A stretch of 64,000 bases of DNA from Delphinapterus leucas (taxonomy: Eukaryota > Chordata > Mammalia > Artiodactyla > Monodontidae). The notes below the pieces were generated by a model, which saw only the letters and a program-made list of their open reading frames with translations, did not search any database and had not been told where the DNA came from. Positions 1 to 12,442 of this stretch are shown piece after piece; the stretch's first letter is position 1; every line of letters begins with the position of its first letter. The stretch is from assembly GCF_002288925.2 (NCBI RefSeq), contig NW_022098036.1, positions 43,541,633 through 43,605,632 of the forward strand, written 5' to 3'. Made by a program: the position numbers and the translations under genes.

Positions 1-297
1 TATGAGGGAAGGATCTGTCCCAGGCGTCTCTCCTAGGCTGGTAGGTGGTCATCTTTTCCCTATGTCTTCACATGGTCTTCCCTCTATGCACGTCTCTGTG
101 TCCAAATTTCCTCTTCTTATAAGGATAGCAGTCATGTTGAACTAGGACGCACCCCAATGATCTCACTGTAGTTTCATTACGGCTGTAAAGATCCTACCTC
201 CAAATAAGGTCGCATTCTGAGGCACTGGGGGTTAGGAGTTCAACATATGAACTGGGGGGCTAGGGGGATGGGGAGGACACAATTCAGCCCATAACAA
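1..297 (-). mobile_element. MaLR (MLT1-like) LTR, truncated by window edge
   Basis: Read on the minus strand, the element starts at 297 with TGTTATGGGCTGAATTGTG and continues through the segments typical of mammalian MaLR LTRs: 'TATGTTGAA..CCTAACCCCCAGT', 'CCTTATAAGAAGAGGAAAT' and 'GACCATGTGAAGACA'. These are a known hallmark of the MLT1/MST group. The 3' part of the LTR lies outside the window. No internal retroviral genes are present, so it is a solo LTR or LTR fragment. Subfamily is not resolved. Confidence 0.75.
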
Positions 298-2105
298 AAT
301 CCATATTTTAAAGAGTTTTTTTCATCATTTTTAAGTTTTGGGTCAACATGGTGTCATATGTGATCAGCTCTGCCACTGACCTTGCATTTTTAACTAATAC
401 TACCTTTATTATATGGTTCATAACAGAAGTCTTTTTTCTATTAATTTTTTATTTTTATACAATTTTGAAAGTTTACTTTCCATTTACAATTATTACAAAA
501 TATTGGCTCTATTCCCTGGGTTTTGCATTACATCCTTGAGTCTATCTTACACCCAGTAGTTTGTACCCCTGTACTGCCCTTCCCCCACTGGTAGCCACTA
601 GTTTGTTCTTTACAAATAGAAGTCTTTTAAGACCTCTTCTCACTTAACCAAGCTCATATAAACTGCAAAATGTCCCAAGATACTGGAAGAAACTAGCGAA
701 TGGTACCAGGGCTCTGCAACCTCCACCTGTCCCCCAGGGTACCGTGACCGGTTGACATCCAGACCAGTTGAGGGCAATACTGATTACTTTACTGCCTAGA
801 GTAAAACTCCAATTCATTCTCTTTTATATATTAAACAAATATATGAGTTCTAACATCTTTTTCCTGCATACCAATGGATTGTCTTGTGGCTGTTATTGTC
901 CCACTCAGGAGACCTCTGATCTGGACCACACTTTGGAGGAACTACCCACACATTTTCAAATTCCGACTGGGAAAGTTATTTGTAAGAAGGGCCTTTGGCT
1001 ATGAGTAGGCTGTGAAATCATGTTGTAGTCCAATCACATCAAAAGGGCTCGCAGAGTTTATGATTCTCACATTCTCTTTTCATCATCTCATATACACAGG
1101 TATTTAATTGCTCCCTGAGGTTTAAGGCAGTGGACTGAGAATAAAATAGGCTCCAGCAGCACGTCATTAGCTCTGTGGATGATGCCATCCCATCCACATA
1201 GTTGGGGGCATTTGGTGAAAATGTCATTCAGAAGATGTCAACGCTGCCTGAAGCATCATTTGATTGAATTTGTATAGTAATGTGATAGGAACTGCCTTCT
1301 TCACAAAAGTCACAAGGCGATAATGATGACGGGGGGTGGAGTTGAAAGGTGCCAAATATTCTGTCCAATTCAATCAGGCAAACAGACAGATTAATGCGTT
1401 CAGTGCTGCGGGCATCGACCTCAGCAGAGGAAATGGCAATGTTACCTTTTTCCTAAAGAACTGCAGGGGTAAAATCTCCTATTGTTTGTAGTGAATTTGG
1501 CCAAGTGTATTCTAGCTCTGGAGGCCTAAGTGAGCCATCAAAAGAGCAACAATGCAGTGGCCAATGGTCTATTTAGAGGAAATCCAGAGCCTACCAAAGG
1601 GAAAGGAGCCCTCTCCATGAGAGCAAGAAGAAACATCATGCCAAGTTGCCCCTACAGTCCTCAGAGCTGGCGCCGCCTGCTGCCCAATTGCAAAAACATC
1701 AGGAAAAGCCAGTTACATGGAGACCATGTTTGATGTTTTTCATCCTCAAAGTGCATTCCAAACTGGCCCAAAGTAATTACTTTCTCCAATTCTGGGTAGA
1801 AAGCAAATAGCATGGGTGGGCATTACAACTGAATCTAATCATGGCACAGCAAAAGTAGAGGGCCTTGGTTCTCTGTGGCCAAGTGATCCTTGCCTCATAG
1901 GCTCCACCACCTCTCTAACCTACTTCGCAAGCACACCATGGTGCTGTGTGTCCATGATTTTTATTGGTAGTTGCTGGATAAGCTCATGTCTCTGCTCTAT
2001 ACAACTGTCTCACTCCAGCCACTTTGATTAGGGCCTCTCTTTCATTGCACATATTTCTACAATAATACATATTATCTTATTACATTCTGACTTTAAAAAA
2101 AAAAT
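298..2105. other. No recognised feature
   Basis: This stretch of mixed composition holds only short open frames (under 80 codons) without splice context or a protein family I recognise. I see no clear repeat family. A very old, decayed insertion cannot be excluded. Confidence 0.5.
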
Positions 2106-2232
2106 GCCAGCCTCCCTTACTAGACTGTAAGTTCATTAAAATCAGGGACCATGTCTAATCGCTGTATTTCCAGTGAAAACATAGATCTTGGCACTTACTA
2201 GGTACTCTATAAATATTCGGGTACATAATAAA
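2106..2232 (+). repeat. L2 LINE 3' end fragment
   Basis: The pattern 'TAGACTGTAAGTTCATTAAAA..CAGGGACCATGTCTAAT..CTTGGCACTTACTAGGTACTCTATAAATATT' follows the known 3' end of LINE L2 (length-of-stay text 'gtaagctccatgagggcagggac ... tagtaggtgctcaataaatatt'). It is diverged, short and non-coding. Confidence 0.55.
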
Positions 2233-2337
2233 TAACGACCAGATCCATTGTTAAAAATCAGCAAAGCTTCAAAAGGGCTTTGTTCAAAAGGGCCTTGCTT
2301 CAAAGTCCCTAATGTTGTTATACACATGGTCTCATGG

Positions 2338-2500
2338 ACCCCTCACAATAAACCTGTGAATTCTTTCTTGATATTCTCATTCTAAAGATGGGAAATGTGC
2401 TCAGAGGAGAGAAGTGGTTTGCACAACATCTCAGAACTTGTAGCAACAGAAGCAGGACTTCCAGCCAGAATTTCTGATGCCAAAATTAGTCAATGCTTTT
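2338..2500 (+). repeat. MIR SINE fragment
   Basis: Contains the MIR order 'CCTCACAATAAACCTGTGA', an A-rich 'ATTCTAAAGATGGGAAA', 'CAGAGGAGAGAAGTGGTTTGC' and a terminal 'CAGGACTTCCAGCC', matching the central core and 3' half of this ancient tRNA-derived SINE. Strongly diverged. Confidence 0.6.
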
Positions 2501-2671
2501 TTACTACTTTATAGAAATCCATGCCCTCTACGTGGTTAAAGAAGGAGGCACTTGTGCCCAGTGGTTTGAGAAACAGGAGTGAAATTCTGGTTCTATAGAT
2601 GAGAAGATCAGTACGTGTGAGTTACTTTTTTATACTGAAGAATACCTAGAAGGGTAGCCAGGTATTCTGTG

Positions 2672-2705
2672 CAATGAATGAATGAACAAATGAATGAATG
2701 AGCAA
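2672..2705. repeat. (AATG)n short tandem repeat
   Basis: About seven AATG/AATGA units with one interruption ('AACAAATG'). Such tails are common at L2 3' ends, but an L2 body is not clear here. Confidence 0.6.
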
Positions 2706-3039
2706 AATGCCAGACTTGACGACATTAGCAATTCTCATCCAACAGTACATCTTAGCACTGGCCTCAGGTGTGGCCTAAAATGTCCAGATCAGTCCTGAAG
2801 GGCTTTGGAACTGATTCTGAGAGAAATTATGTGCGAGGTAAATGAGTTCTCATTAAAATTGAGATTTTGCCCTGCCAAATGGGCACTGCATTAGTTCATC
2901 TTATGATTGCCACCTTTGTCTTGAGTTCCTCAAGAAACTGTAAAAAAGATAAGTATGAGGCCCTGCCTGCCCAATAATCACTCCTTTGTAGTACCCTGAG
3001 GATTCTGGACAGATTTTCTGGGGTCGGGGTATTGAGAGA

Positions 3040-3240
3040 TCTCAAGAAGAGAGGCTTTGAAGACACATAGACCTGGAATGGAATCTTGGTTTTTCTCTCA
3101 CTGCCTACGTGATGCTGGGAAAATTCCTTAACCTCGCCACACTTCATCTGTAAAACTGGGTTGATGCTAATGTCTACCTCATACGGTTTTTGTGAGAATT
3201 AAATGAAGTGAAACTTAGGTAGTAACTCAACCAGCGTTTG
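3040..3240 (-). repeat. MIR SINE, reverse orientation
   Basis: Shows the reverse-complement MIR pattern: 'GTGATGCTGGGAAAATTCCTTAACCTC', 'CATCTGTAAAACTGGG', 'CTACCTCATACGGTTTTTGTGAGAATTAAATGA'. Diverged, no coding capacity. Confidence 0.6.
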
Positions 3241-3807
3241 TTAACTTAGAGTCCTAGGGCCTCTGAAGGCCCTCAGATTTTCTTAAAATCCAAAAAGTCT
3301 ATGATAATGTAGGTTTGTGTTTTCATTTTGAAGATAATCTAACTATAAATAGTCATGCAAACATAGCTCATGTCATCTGGATGAATATGAGGTTCCAAAG
3401 GTTTCCTATATATTTGTGTTTACAATCAGATGTATACCAACCCAAGGACAAATGATGTTACCATACATTGTGCAAGACTTTTGTAGCAATTTGAACAGAG
3501 ACAAGTCATGGGAGAATTGAGTCGTTTTATGGCACATGACTGTTGAAAAGCTAAACATCCAAGTGCCTGTGATGTTGCAGTCCAGTGCCATATTCATGTT
3601 CCCAATAAATAAGCACTAGGCATCCTTTCCTTAAAGGATACTTTCTGGTTTTCAGTGTGGGAGTGTGCACTCTAAATTAACCAACCCATTAAAGGTTTAA
3701 CATGACTTTATTGTTAAAATAGCAAAAGAATAATAATGAAAATGACTATGATATAAATAACGATTGGCAGTCATTAAAATAAAGAGAAAACAGTCATGAG
3801 TAAGATG
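3241..3807. other. No recognised feature
   Basis: Unclassified AT-rich sequence up to the left target-site copy of the plus-strand L1. I see no convincing gene or repeat in it. Confidence 0.5.
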
Positions 3808-4668
3808 TAATTATGCCAACGGAGGGGGATGAAGATGGCAGAGTAGGAGGACATGGAGCTCACCTCCCTCCACAAACACATCAAAAATATGTCTAATGTG
3901 GAAAATTCTCATGGAAAACGAACTGGAAACTAGAAGAAGAACTGCTATACGACCAAAGTTTTAAGAAAGACCTCCACATAACCAGGACCAGGGAGGATGG
4001 ATAAAAAAGGCACTGTGGGGACCTGAGCTCCTAGGAGGGATCTGTAAGGAGGAGAGGGTCTGCACGGGCAGACCTTCATCCTGGGGAATGAGCAGGTCGA
4101 GCCACAATCTGGGCATCCCAATCCTGGGGTCCTGCGCAGAGGAGACAAGCCCCCTTGCCTGCTGGGAAATCCACTGAGACACTGAGACAGATAGAAGGGG
4201 TAGAGAAGCCTAGACTCTACTCATGAGGCGTGCACACATGCTGGCTTGCTAACAATCAGGGCGGAGAGAGCCTTGCACTGGTAGCTGCTACCTTGCTGCA
4301 CTTCCCAACCTGAAGGGGTGAACATCTCAGCCTCACCCACTCCACAACACAGTCTGGCATGAAATCTGGGCAGAGACTCAGTCTAGCTGTGCAGAGACAG
4401 ACTGGGGCACCTGGGGTGTGATCTGGGTGCAACTACAGAGACCATTGTCAGTGAACACGCAGGGCAGCAGGTATAGCCAGGGGGACATCATCAGCATGTA
4501 CACAGAGCAGCACCACAAGAGTGCACAGCAGCTATGTGCCAGATCTCGGGCAGACAGGCCCTGGGAGGGGACTCATCTAGCTACACAGAGACAGCCCAGA
4601 GGGCTTAGGGTGTGGCCTAGTTGGGGTGGCAACGGCCATTGTCAGTGTGCTCAGGAGTACCAGGCAAT

Positions 4669-4879
4669 ATTTTTTTTTTCTTTTTTTGCGGTACGTGGGC
4701 CTCTCACTGTTGTGGGCTCTCCCATTGCGGAGCACAGGCTCTGGACGCGCAGGCTCAGCAGCCATGGCCCACGGGCCCAGCCGCTCTGCGTCATGTGGGA
4801 TCTTCCCGGACCGGGGCACGAACCCGTGTCCCCTGCATTGGCAGGCGGACCCTCAACCACTGCGCCACCAGGGAAGCCC
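4669..4879 (-). mobile_element. CHR-type SINE (short form), inside L1 5' UTR
   Basis: Poly-T at the left and 'CCACCAGGGAAGCCC' at the right show a minus-strand insertion. The sense strand has tRNA-like A and B boxes (TGGCGCAGTGG and GGTTCGTGCC). An imperfect 16-bp target duplication flanks it: AGGAGTACCAGGCAAT (4653-4668) and AGGAGTACTTAGCAAT (4880-4895), 13 of 16 identical. Short-form copies lack the 3' extension seen in the approximately 300-bp copies. Confidence 0.93.
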
Positions 4880-6085
4880 AGGAGTACTTAGCAATTTGTC
4901 TCCCAGCAAAAGCACCCCAACTCTGCCCACTCCACCCCACAGCTTAGCACTGGATCTGGGGCAGACAGGTCCCAGGAGAAGACTGCCACAGAGACAGCCC
5001 AGATATCAGGCAGCAGCGCAGACACCTCAATTGCTGCAGCCACAATGCTCTGACCCCATCCCTAGCCCACTCTACACCACAGCCTTGCACTAGATCTGAG
5101 ATGAGCACACAGGAAAAGGAACGGGACCTTGGGTTGCTTCTGAGCAGAACCACAGATGCCTACACAGGTGGTGCATATGTCCTCTGTGACTGTATGGGTC
5201 TCACTTACTTCAGTGGTCACCTCCTTTGGGGCAGGGCGTGTACCCAAGGGCAATGGAACCTGATTGAACCCAACCCTCAGGCCTTCTACTCCAACAACTG
5301 GGAGCAGACCCCGCCCCTGACAGGGCAGTGACAGCCAGGGAGCAGAGAGGAAGCTTAGCCTTTCATTCAGCAAGGCTCTAGATACTACAACACCAACTGC
5401 ACCTCCTATCAAGGGGAAAATGGCAGCACACCCTGAGGAAAGACGTGATTGGCATCGCCAAAACCAGCCCTCACACCAAAAACATTGGATGCACACAGTC
5501 TACACAGGGATGCTCCCACATAAAAACACCCCTTCCAGACCATGGTAGATAACTGTTTCTCCTAAATTCATAGAGACAGAGAAGGTTAAGTAAAATGAAA
5601 AGGCAGAGGAACTACTCCCAATGAAAGAACAAGAGAAATCCCCTGAAAGAACAAATAACAAAACAGAGCTCACTAGTCTATTAGACTTCAGGTTGAAAAA
5701 GGAGGTAGTAGAAATACTAACTGAATTAAGAATGATTATCAATAGAAATGCAGATCACTGCAACAAGTAACTAGAAATTATAAAAATTGAACCAATCAAA
5801 AATAGACAATTCAATTGCTGAGATAAAGACCAATCTAGAAGCAATGAATAGAAGACTAAATGACACAAAAGAACAAATAAGTGATCTGAAAGATAGAATA
5901 ATGGAACTCACCTAATCAGAATGCCAGACAGTAAGACAAACTTAAAAAATGAAAGCAACATACAAGATCTATGGGATAATATAAAATGTACCAACCCACG
6001 CATAATAGGGGTTCCAGAAGGAGAAGACAGAGAGAACAGGACTGAAAATGTATTTGAAAAAATTATGGTTAAAAACTGCCCAAAC

Positions 6086-6365
6086 TGGGACTTCCCTGGT
6101 GGTCCAGTGGTTAAGAATCCACCTTCCAATGCAGGGGATGCAGGTTCAATCCCTCGTCAGGGAACTAAGATCCTACATGCAATGGGGCAACTAAGCTCAT
6201 GCACCGCAACTACTGAGCCCACACACTCTAGAGCCCGCACACCAAACTAGAGAGAAGCCCACATGGCACAATGAAGAGCCCACATGCCACAATGCAAGAT
6301 CCCGCATGCTGCAACAAAGATCCCGCATGCCAAAATTAAGACCTGACGCAGCCAAATAAATAAAT
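6086..6365 (+). mobile_element. CHR-type SINE (long form), first of a pair
   Basis: Begins 'TGGGACTTCCCTGGTGGTCC' with the tRNA-like A box and B box (GGTTCAATCC). The body carries repeated 'AGATCCCGCATGC' and 'CCCACATG.CACAATG' phrases and ends in AAATAAATAAATG. A perfect 17-bp target duplication TTAAAAACTGCCCAAAC lies at 6069-6085 and, beyond the second SINE, at 6740-6756. It interrupts the L1 ORF1 remnant. Confidence 0.92.
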
Positions 6366-6739
6366 GTGGGCTTCTCTGGTGGCACAGTGGTTAAGAATCT
6401 GCCTGCCAAACGCAGGGGACACAGCTTTGAGCTCTGGTCTGGGAAGATCCCACATGCTGTGGAGCAACTAAGCCCACGAGCCACAACTACTGAGCCCACG
6501 TGCTACAACTACTGAAGCCCACACTCCTAGAGCCCATGCTCCACAACAAGAGAAGCCACCGCAATGAGAAGGCTGTGCACCTCAACGAAGAGTATCCCCT
6601 GCTCGCTGCAACTAGAGAAAGCCCGCGTGCAGCAATGAAGACCCAATGCAGCCAAAAATAAATAAATAAAAAATAAATAAACAAAAAATTTTAAAGGTGA
6701 CATTTAAAATATATTCTATATATATATATATTATATATT
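6366..6739 (+). mobile_element. CHR-type SINE (long form), second of a pair, with AT-rich tail
   Basis: Starts 'GGGCTTCTCTGGTGGCACAG' directly in the A-rich tail of the first SINE and ends with the usual 'GCAGCCAAAAATAAATAAAT'. The remainder to 6739 is AT-rich, including a (TA)n run near 6717-6731. Both SINEs are enclosed by one 17-bp target duplication, so the second most likely inserted into the tail of the first. Confidence 0.88.
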
Positions 6740-7629
6740 TTAAAAACTGCCCAAACCTAAAGAAGAAAATAGATACCCAATATAGGAAGCACAGAGCGTC
6801 CCAAACAGGACGAACCCAAGAAGACCCTCACCAAGACATATCATAATCAAAATGACAAAAGGGAAAGATAGAGTATCCTAAAGACACAAGAAAAATAAAA
6901 GAGTCAATTACAAGGGAACCCCCATAAGGCTATCAGCTGATTTCTCTGCAGAAACTTTGCAGGCCAGAAGGGAGTAGCATGATATGTTCAAACTCCTGAA
7001 AGGGAAAAACCCACAACCTAGGATACTCTACCCAACAAGATTATCATTTAGAATAGAAGGAGAAGTAAAGAACTTCTCAGGAATAAGCAAAAACTAAAAA
7101 AAAAATTCAGCAATACTTAACCAACCCTAAAAGAAATATTTTAGTCTTCTCTAAATAGAAAAGAGGCAAGAATATATAGGAGAGGGAAAATAACAATAGA
7201 AAAAGCAAATATATAAAAATACTGAAGATCACTTACATAAGCCAGTACATAGATTAAAAAACAATTTAAAAAATTATAAAAGCAATTATAACTACAATGA
7301 ACAGTAAAAGGATAAGTATGAAGATGTAAAATAGGATATCAAAATCACAAAATGTGAGGGAGGAGAGTATAAAAATGTAGATCTTTTAGAATGTGTTTGA
7401 CTTGAATGACTATCAGTTGAAAGCAAGTAGATATAGTTATGGGTCAACATACTTGAACTCCATGGTAGCCACAGTTCAAAATTATACAATAGATTCACAA
7501 AAACCAAAAAGAAAGGAACTCAAGCATAATACAAAAGAAAACCATCAAACCACAATAAGGAAAAATAAAAAGAAGAAATGAACAAAGAAGAACTACAAAA
7601 ACAACTGGAAAACAAGGATTAAAGTGGCA

Positions 7630-10600
7630 ATAAGTACATACTATCAATAGCCACTTTAAATGTCAATGGACTAAACGCTCTGATCAAAAGACAGAGAGGT
7701 AGATTGTATTTTTTTTTTTAAAATCTACAATATGCTGCCTATAAGAGACTTACGTCAGGGCAAAATACACTGACTGAAAGTGGGGGAATGGGAGGATATA
7801 CTTCATGCAAATGGAAATGACAAGAAAGTGGGGGTAGCAATACTCATATCAGAAAAAAACAAAGGCTATAAAGAAATACAAAGAAGGGCATTATATAATG
7901 ATAAAGGGATCAATACAAGAAGAGGAAATTATACTCGTTAACACATATGCACCCAGTATAGGAGCACCTAAATATATAAAACAAATACTAACAGACATAA
8001 AGGGAGAAATTGACAATAATATCAATACAATAATAGTAGAAGACTTTAACGCCCCATGGATATCAATGGACAGATCATCCAGACAGAAAATCAATAAAAC
8101 AACAGAAATCCTAAATGATGCAATAGACCAATTGGACTTAATTTATATCTATAGGACACTACCTCCAAAAAAATAAAAACAGAATACACATTCTTTTCAA
8201 GCACACATGGAACATTCTCTAGGATAGATCACATACTAGGTCACAAAGCAAGCCTCAACAAATTTAAGAGGATAGAAATTATTTCAAGCACCTTTTCTTA
8301 CCACAATGATATGAAACTAGAAATCAACCACAGAAAGAAAAACGGGGAAAGAAGAAACAAATGGGGACTATACAACATGATATGAAAAAAACAAAGGGTC
8401 AATGATAAAATCAAAGGAAAACATCAGAAAATACCTCAAGACAAATGAAAATGAAACACAACCTTACAAAACCTATAGGATGCAGCAAAAACAGTTCTAA
8501 GAGGGACTTTCATAGTGCTACAGGCCTTCCTCAAGAAAGAAGGAAAATCTCAAATAAACAACCTAAACTACTACCTAAAAAAACTAGAAAAAGAAGAACA
8601 AACAAAACCTAAAGTCAGCAAAAGGAAGGAAATATAAAGATCAGAGAGGAAACAAATAAAACAGAGATTTAAAAAAATCTATAAAACCAAGCTGGTTTTT
8701 TTTTTTTTGAAAAGATAAACAAAATCAACAATCCTCTAGCCAGGCTCACCAAGAAGAAAAATGAGAGGGCCCAAATAAATAAAATAAGGAATGAAAGGGG
8801 AGGAAAAAACCCCAATACCACAGAAATACAACAAAAAAAAAGAAAGAAAGAGAGAGAATACTATGAACAGTTATATGCCAACAAACTGGACAACGTAGAA
8901 GAAATGGACAAGTTTATAGAAACATACAGCCTGCCAAAACTGAGTCAAGAAAAAATAGATAATTTGAACAGACCAATAACTAGAAATGAAATAGAATCTG
9001 AAATTTAATCTGCAAACAAAAGCCCAGGACTAGATGGCTTCACTGGGGAATTCTAACAAACATACAAAGAAGAACTCATACCTATCCTTCTCAAACTAAT
9101 CCAAAAAATTGAAGAGGAAGAAACACTCCCAAATTCATTCTATGAAGACACCATCACACTAATGCCAGAATCAGACAAAGACACTACAAAAGAAAGATAA
9201 TTACAGGTTAAAATCTTTGATGTATATAAATGCAAAAATCCTCAACAAATTATTAGCAAATGAAGTCCATCAATACATAAAAAGGATAATATACCATGAT
9301 GAAGTTAGATTCACTCCAGTTTCACAAGGGTGATGAAACATACACAAATCAAGCAATGTAATGTACCACATTAACAAAAGGAAAGACAAAAACCACATGA
9401 ACATCTCAACAGATGCAGAAAACACCAGTTGACAATTTTCCAAATCCATTCATGACAAAAAACTCTCACAGAAGTGGGTATAGAGGGAACATATCTCAAC
9501 ATAATAAAAGCCATTTATGACAAACCCACAGCCAACATAATACTCAATAGTGAAAAGCTGAGAGTCTTCCTGCTAAATTTAGGAACAAGACAAGGATGCC
9601 CAGTCTCACCACTTCTATTCAACATAGTATTGGAAGTCCTAGCCACACCAATCAGACAAGAAAAAGAAATAAAAGGTATCCAAATTGGAGGAGAAAGAGG
9701 TAAAACTGTCACTATTTGCAGATGACATGACACTCTATTTAGAGAACACTAAATTCTCCACACAAGAACTATTAGAAGGAATTCAGCAAAACAGCAGGAT
9801 ACAAGATTAATATACAGAAATCTGTTGCCTTTCTATACACTAACAATGAAATATCAGAAAGAGAAAGCAAAAAAAAAAATCCCACAAAACCATGTAAAAA
9901 ATAATACCTAGGAAAAAACTTAACCAAGGAGGTCAAAGACCTATACACTGAAAACTATAAAATATTGATAAAGGAAACTCAAGATGATTCAGAGAAATGG
10001 AAAGATATCTCATGCTCTTGGATTGGAAGAATTAATATTGTTAAAATGGCAATACTACCAAAAACACTCTAAAGATTTAATACAATTCCTATCAAAGTAC
10101 CCATGACATTTTCCATAAAACTAGAAATAACAATCCTAAAATTTGTATGGAATCACAAAAGGCCCAGAATTTTCAAATCATTCCTTAGGAAAAAGAACAA
10201 AGCTGGAGCCATAACCATTTCAGATTCCAAACTATACTACAAAACTACAGTAATCAAAACAGTATGGTACTGGCACAAAAACAAACAAATAGATCAATGG
10301 AACAGAACAGAGAGCCCAGAAATAAACCCACACACTTATGGTCAATTAATTCTTGACAAAGGAGGCAAGAATATACAATGGAGAAAACACAGTCTCTTCA
10401 ACAAGTGGTGTTGGGAAAGCTGGACAGCTATATGTAAATCAATGAAATTAGAACACTTCCTCACACCATATACAAAAAAAACCTCAAAATAATTTAAAGA
10501 CTTAAATATAAAACAGGACACAATAAAACTCCTAGAAGAGAACATAGGCAAAACATTCTCTGACATAAATCATAGCAATATTTTCTTAGATCAGTCTCCC

Positions 10601-11490
10601 AAGGCAAAAGAAAATAAAAGCAAAAGTAAACAAATGAGACCTAATTAAACCTAAAAGCTTTTATACAGCAAAGGAAACCATAAACAAAATGAAAAGACAG
10701 CCTACAGAATGGGAGAAAATATTTGCAAATCATGCAACTGACAAGGGGTTAAAATCCAAAATACACAGACTGCTCATACAAAAGAATACTGCAAAAACAA
10801 GCAACTCAATCAAAAAATGAGACCTAAATAGACATTATTCCAAAGAAGACATACAGATGGACAACAGGCACAAGAAACAATGCTCAGTATTGCTAATTAT
10901 TAGAGAAATGCAAGTGAAAACCATCATAAGGTATCACCTCACACCAGTCAGAATGGCTATTATCAAAATGTCTAGAAATAATAAATGCTGGAGAGGGTGT
11001 AGAGAAAAGGGAACCCTCCTACACTGTTGTTGGGAATGTAAATTAGAGCAGCCACTATGGAAAACAATATTGAGGTTCCTTTAAAAACTAAAAAGTAGAG
11101 CTACCATATGATCCAGCAATCCCACTCCTGTGTATATATCCAGAAAAAATGAAAACTCTAATTCATAAAGATACATGCACCCAATCTTCACAGCAGCTCT
11201 ATTTACAATAGCCAAGACATGGAAAGAACCCAAGTGCCCATCAATAGACACAGATTGGCTTAAGAAGATGTGGGATACGTATCTACAATGGAATATTACA
11301 CAGTTGTAAAAAAGAATTAAATATTGCCATTTGCAGCAACATGGATGGACCTAGAGAATATTATACTTCGTGAAGTGATTCAGACAAAGACAAATACTAT
11401 ATGATATCACTTATATATGGAATCTAAAAATAATACAAATGAATCTGTATACAAAACAGAAACAGATGCACAGACATAGAAAACACACTT
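7630..11490 (+). pseudogene. L1 ORF2 remnant (endonuclease and reverse transcriptase of the plus L1)
   Basis: ORF2 protein carries out target-primed reverse transcription. The start matches the endonuclease N-terminus (ILSIATLNVNGLNAL near 7640). The endonuclease continues at 7898-8176, with 'DFNAP' and 'DRSSRQKINK'. The reverse transcriptase fingers/palm are visible at 9474-9740: '[21 protein letters not shown]', then LFADDM, the catalytic YXDD-equivalent, near 9712-9730 and in another frame. The C-terminal part follows at 10103-10492 and 10857-11084, the latter with the Cys-rich motif '[19 protein letters not shown]'. Numerous stops and at least two frameshifts disable it. The end is approximate. 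Confidence 0.85.
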
Positions 11491-11673
11491 ATGCTTACCA
11501 AAGGGGAGAGGGAAGGAGGGAGGGACAAATTAGGAGTATGAGATTAACAGATAAAAACTATTGTACATAAAATAGATAAGCAACAAGGATTTACTGTACA
11601 GCACAGGGAATTATATGTTATACCTTGTAATAACCTATAATAGAATATAATCTGAAAAAAATATATAATTATG

Positions 11674-11834
11674 AAAATGCATCTTTCTATTAATGTATCC
11701 AGCATTGACAATTTAAATTAAACAAATATATCCTCTATAATGTCTTTAATTTGAAATATTTCATTGTAGTTTTGTTTATATTTAATATGTAATCTTTTGT
11801 GTTTTCATGATTTCTATACACATATATATACTTT
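11674..11834. other. AT-rich spacer between two L1 elements
   Basis: About 160 bases of AT-rich sequence separate the 3' ends of the two L1 elements. It contains a short (TA)n at 11822-11830 and no recognisable feature. Confidence 0.6.
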
Positions 11835-12442
11835 TATATTTTACATTTTTTTGGCATTTTTAAAAATTTTTTCTTTTTTTTAACATCTTTCTTGGAGTAT
11901 AATTGCTTTACAATGGTGTGTTAGTTTCTGCTTTACAACAAAGTGAATCAGCTATACATGAACATATATCCCAGTATCCCCTCCCTCTTGCATCTGCCTC
12001 CCACACTCCCTATCCCACCCCTCTAGGTGATAACAAAGCACCGAGCTGATCTCCCTGTGCTATGCGGCTGCTTCCCACTAGCTATTTATTTTACATTTGG
12101 TAGGGTATATATGTCCATGCCACTCTCTCACTTCATCCCAGCTTACCCTTCCCCATCCCTGTGTCTTCAAGTCCATTCTCTACGTCTGCATCTTTATTCC
12201 TGGTCTGCCCCTAGGTTCTTCGGAACCTTTTTTTTTTTTTTTTAAGATTCCAAATATATGTGTTAGCATACGGTAGTTATTTTTCTCTTTCTGACTTACT
12301 TCAGTATGACAGGCTCGAGGTCCATCCACCTAACTATGAATATCTCAATTTCGTTTCTTTTTATGGCTGAGTAATATTCCATTGTATATATGGGCCACAT
12401 CTTCTTTATCCATTCATCTGTCGATGGATACTTAGGTTGCTT

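Larger units (their letters stand above)
5597..7158 (+). pseudogene. L1 ORF1 remnant (nucleic-acid-binding protein of the plus L1)
   Basis: L1 ORF1 proteins form coiled-coil trimers that coat L1 RNA. Translation from about 5597 gives the usual acidic/lysine-rich start (MKRQRNYSQ), then several stops in the coiled-coil region. The RRM-like core is readable near 5960-6060, with the motif LWDNIK..NPRIIGVPEGED. At 6086 the frame is cut by the SINE pair; after 6757 the C-terminal domain can be followed (phrases for 'LSAETLQARREWHD'-like sequence near 6940-6980, then lysine-rich to about 7158). Stops and insertion make it non-functional. The boundaries are approximate. Confidence 0.75.
3816..11665 (+). 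mobile_element. Old near full-length L1 LINE, interrupted by three CHR SINEs
   Basis: The element runs from an L1-type 5' start ('GGGATGAAGATGGCAGAGTAGG') through a 5' UTR, an ORF1 remnant, an ORF2 remnant and a 3' UTR ending in an A-rich stretch. It is flanked by an 8-bp direct repeat TAATTATG (3808-3815 and 11666-11673), probably its target duplication. SINE insertions at 4669-4879 and 6086-6739 account for roughly 0.9 kb, leaving close to 7 kb of L1. Many stops and frameshifts show it is inactive and older than the minus-strand L1 next to it. Confidence 0.9.

Noticed and set aside
1030..1740. Possible processed pseudogene read on the minus strand
   Set aside because: I could read short open stretches but no recognisable protein, poly-A tail or target duplication, so I do not call it.
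4418..5093. Long overlapping open frames (up to 157 codons) on both strands
   Set aside because: They run through the SINE at 4669-4879 and L1 5' UTR. Similar peptides recur wherever this SINE appears, so they are repeat translations.
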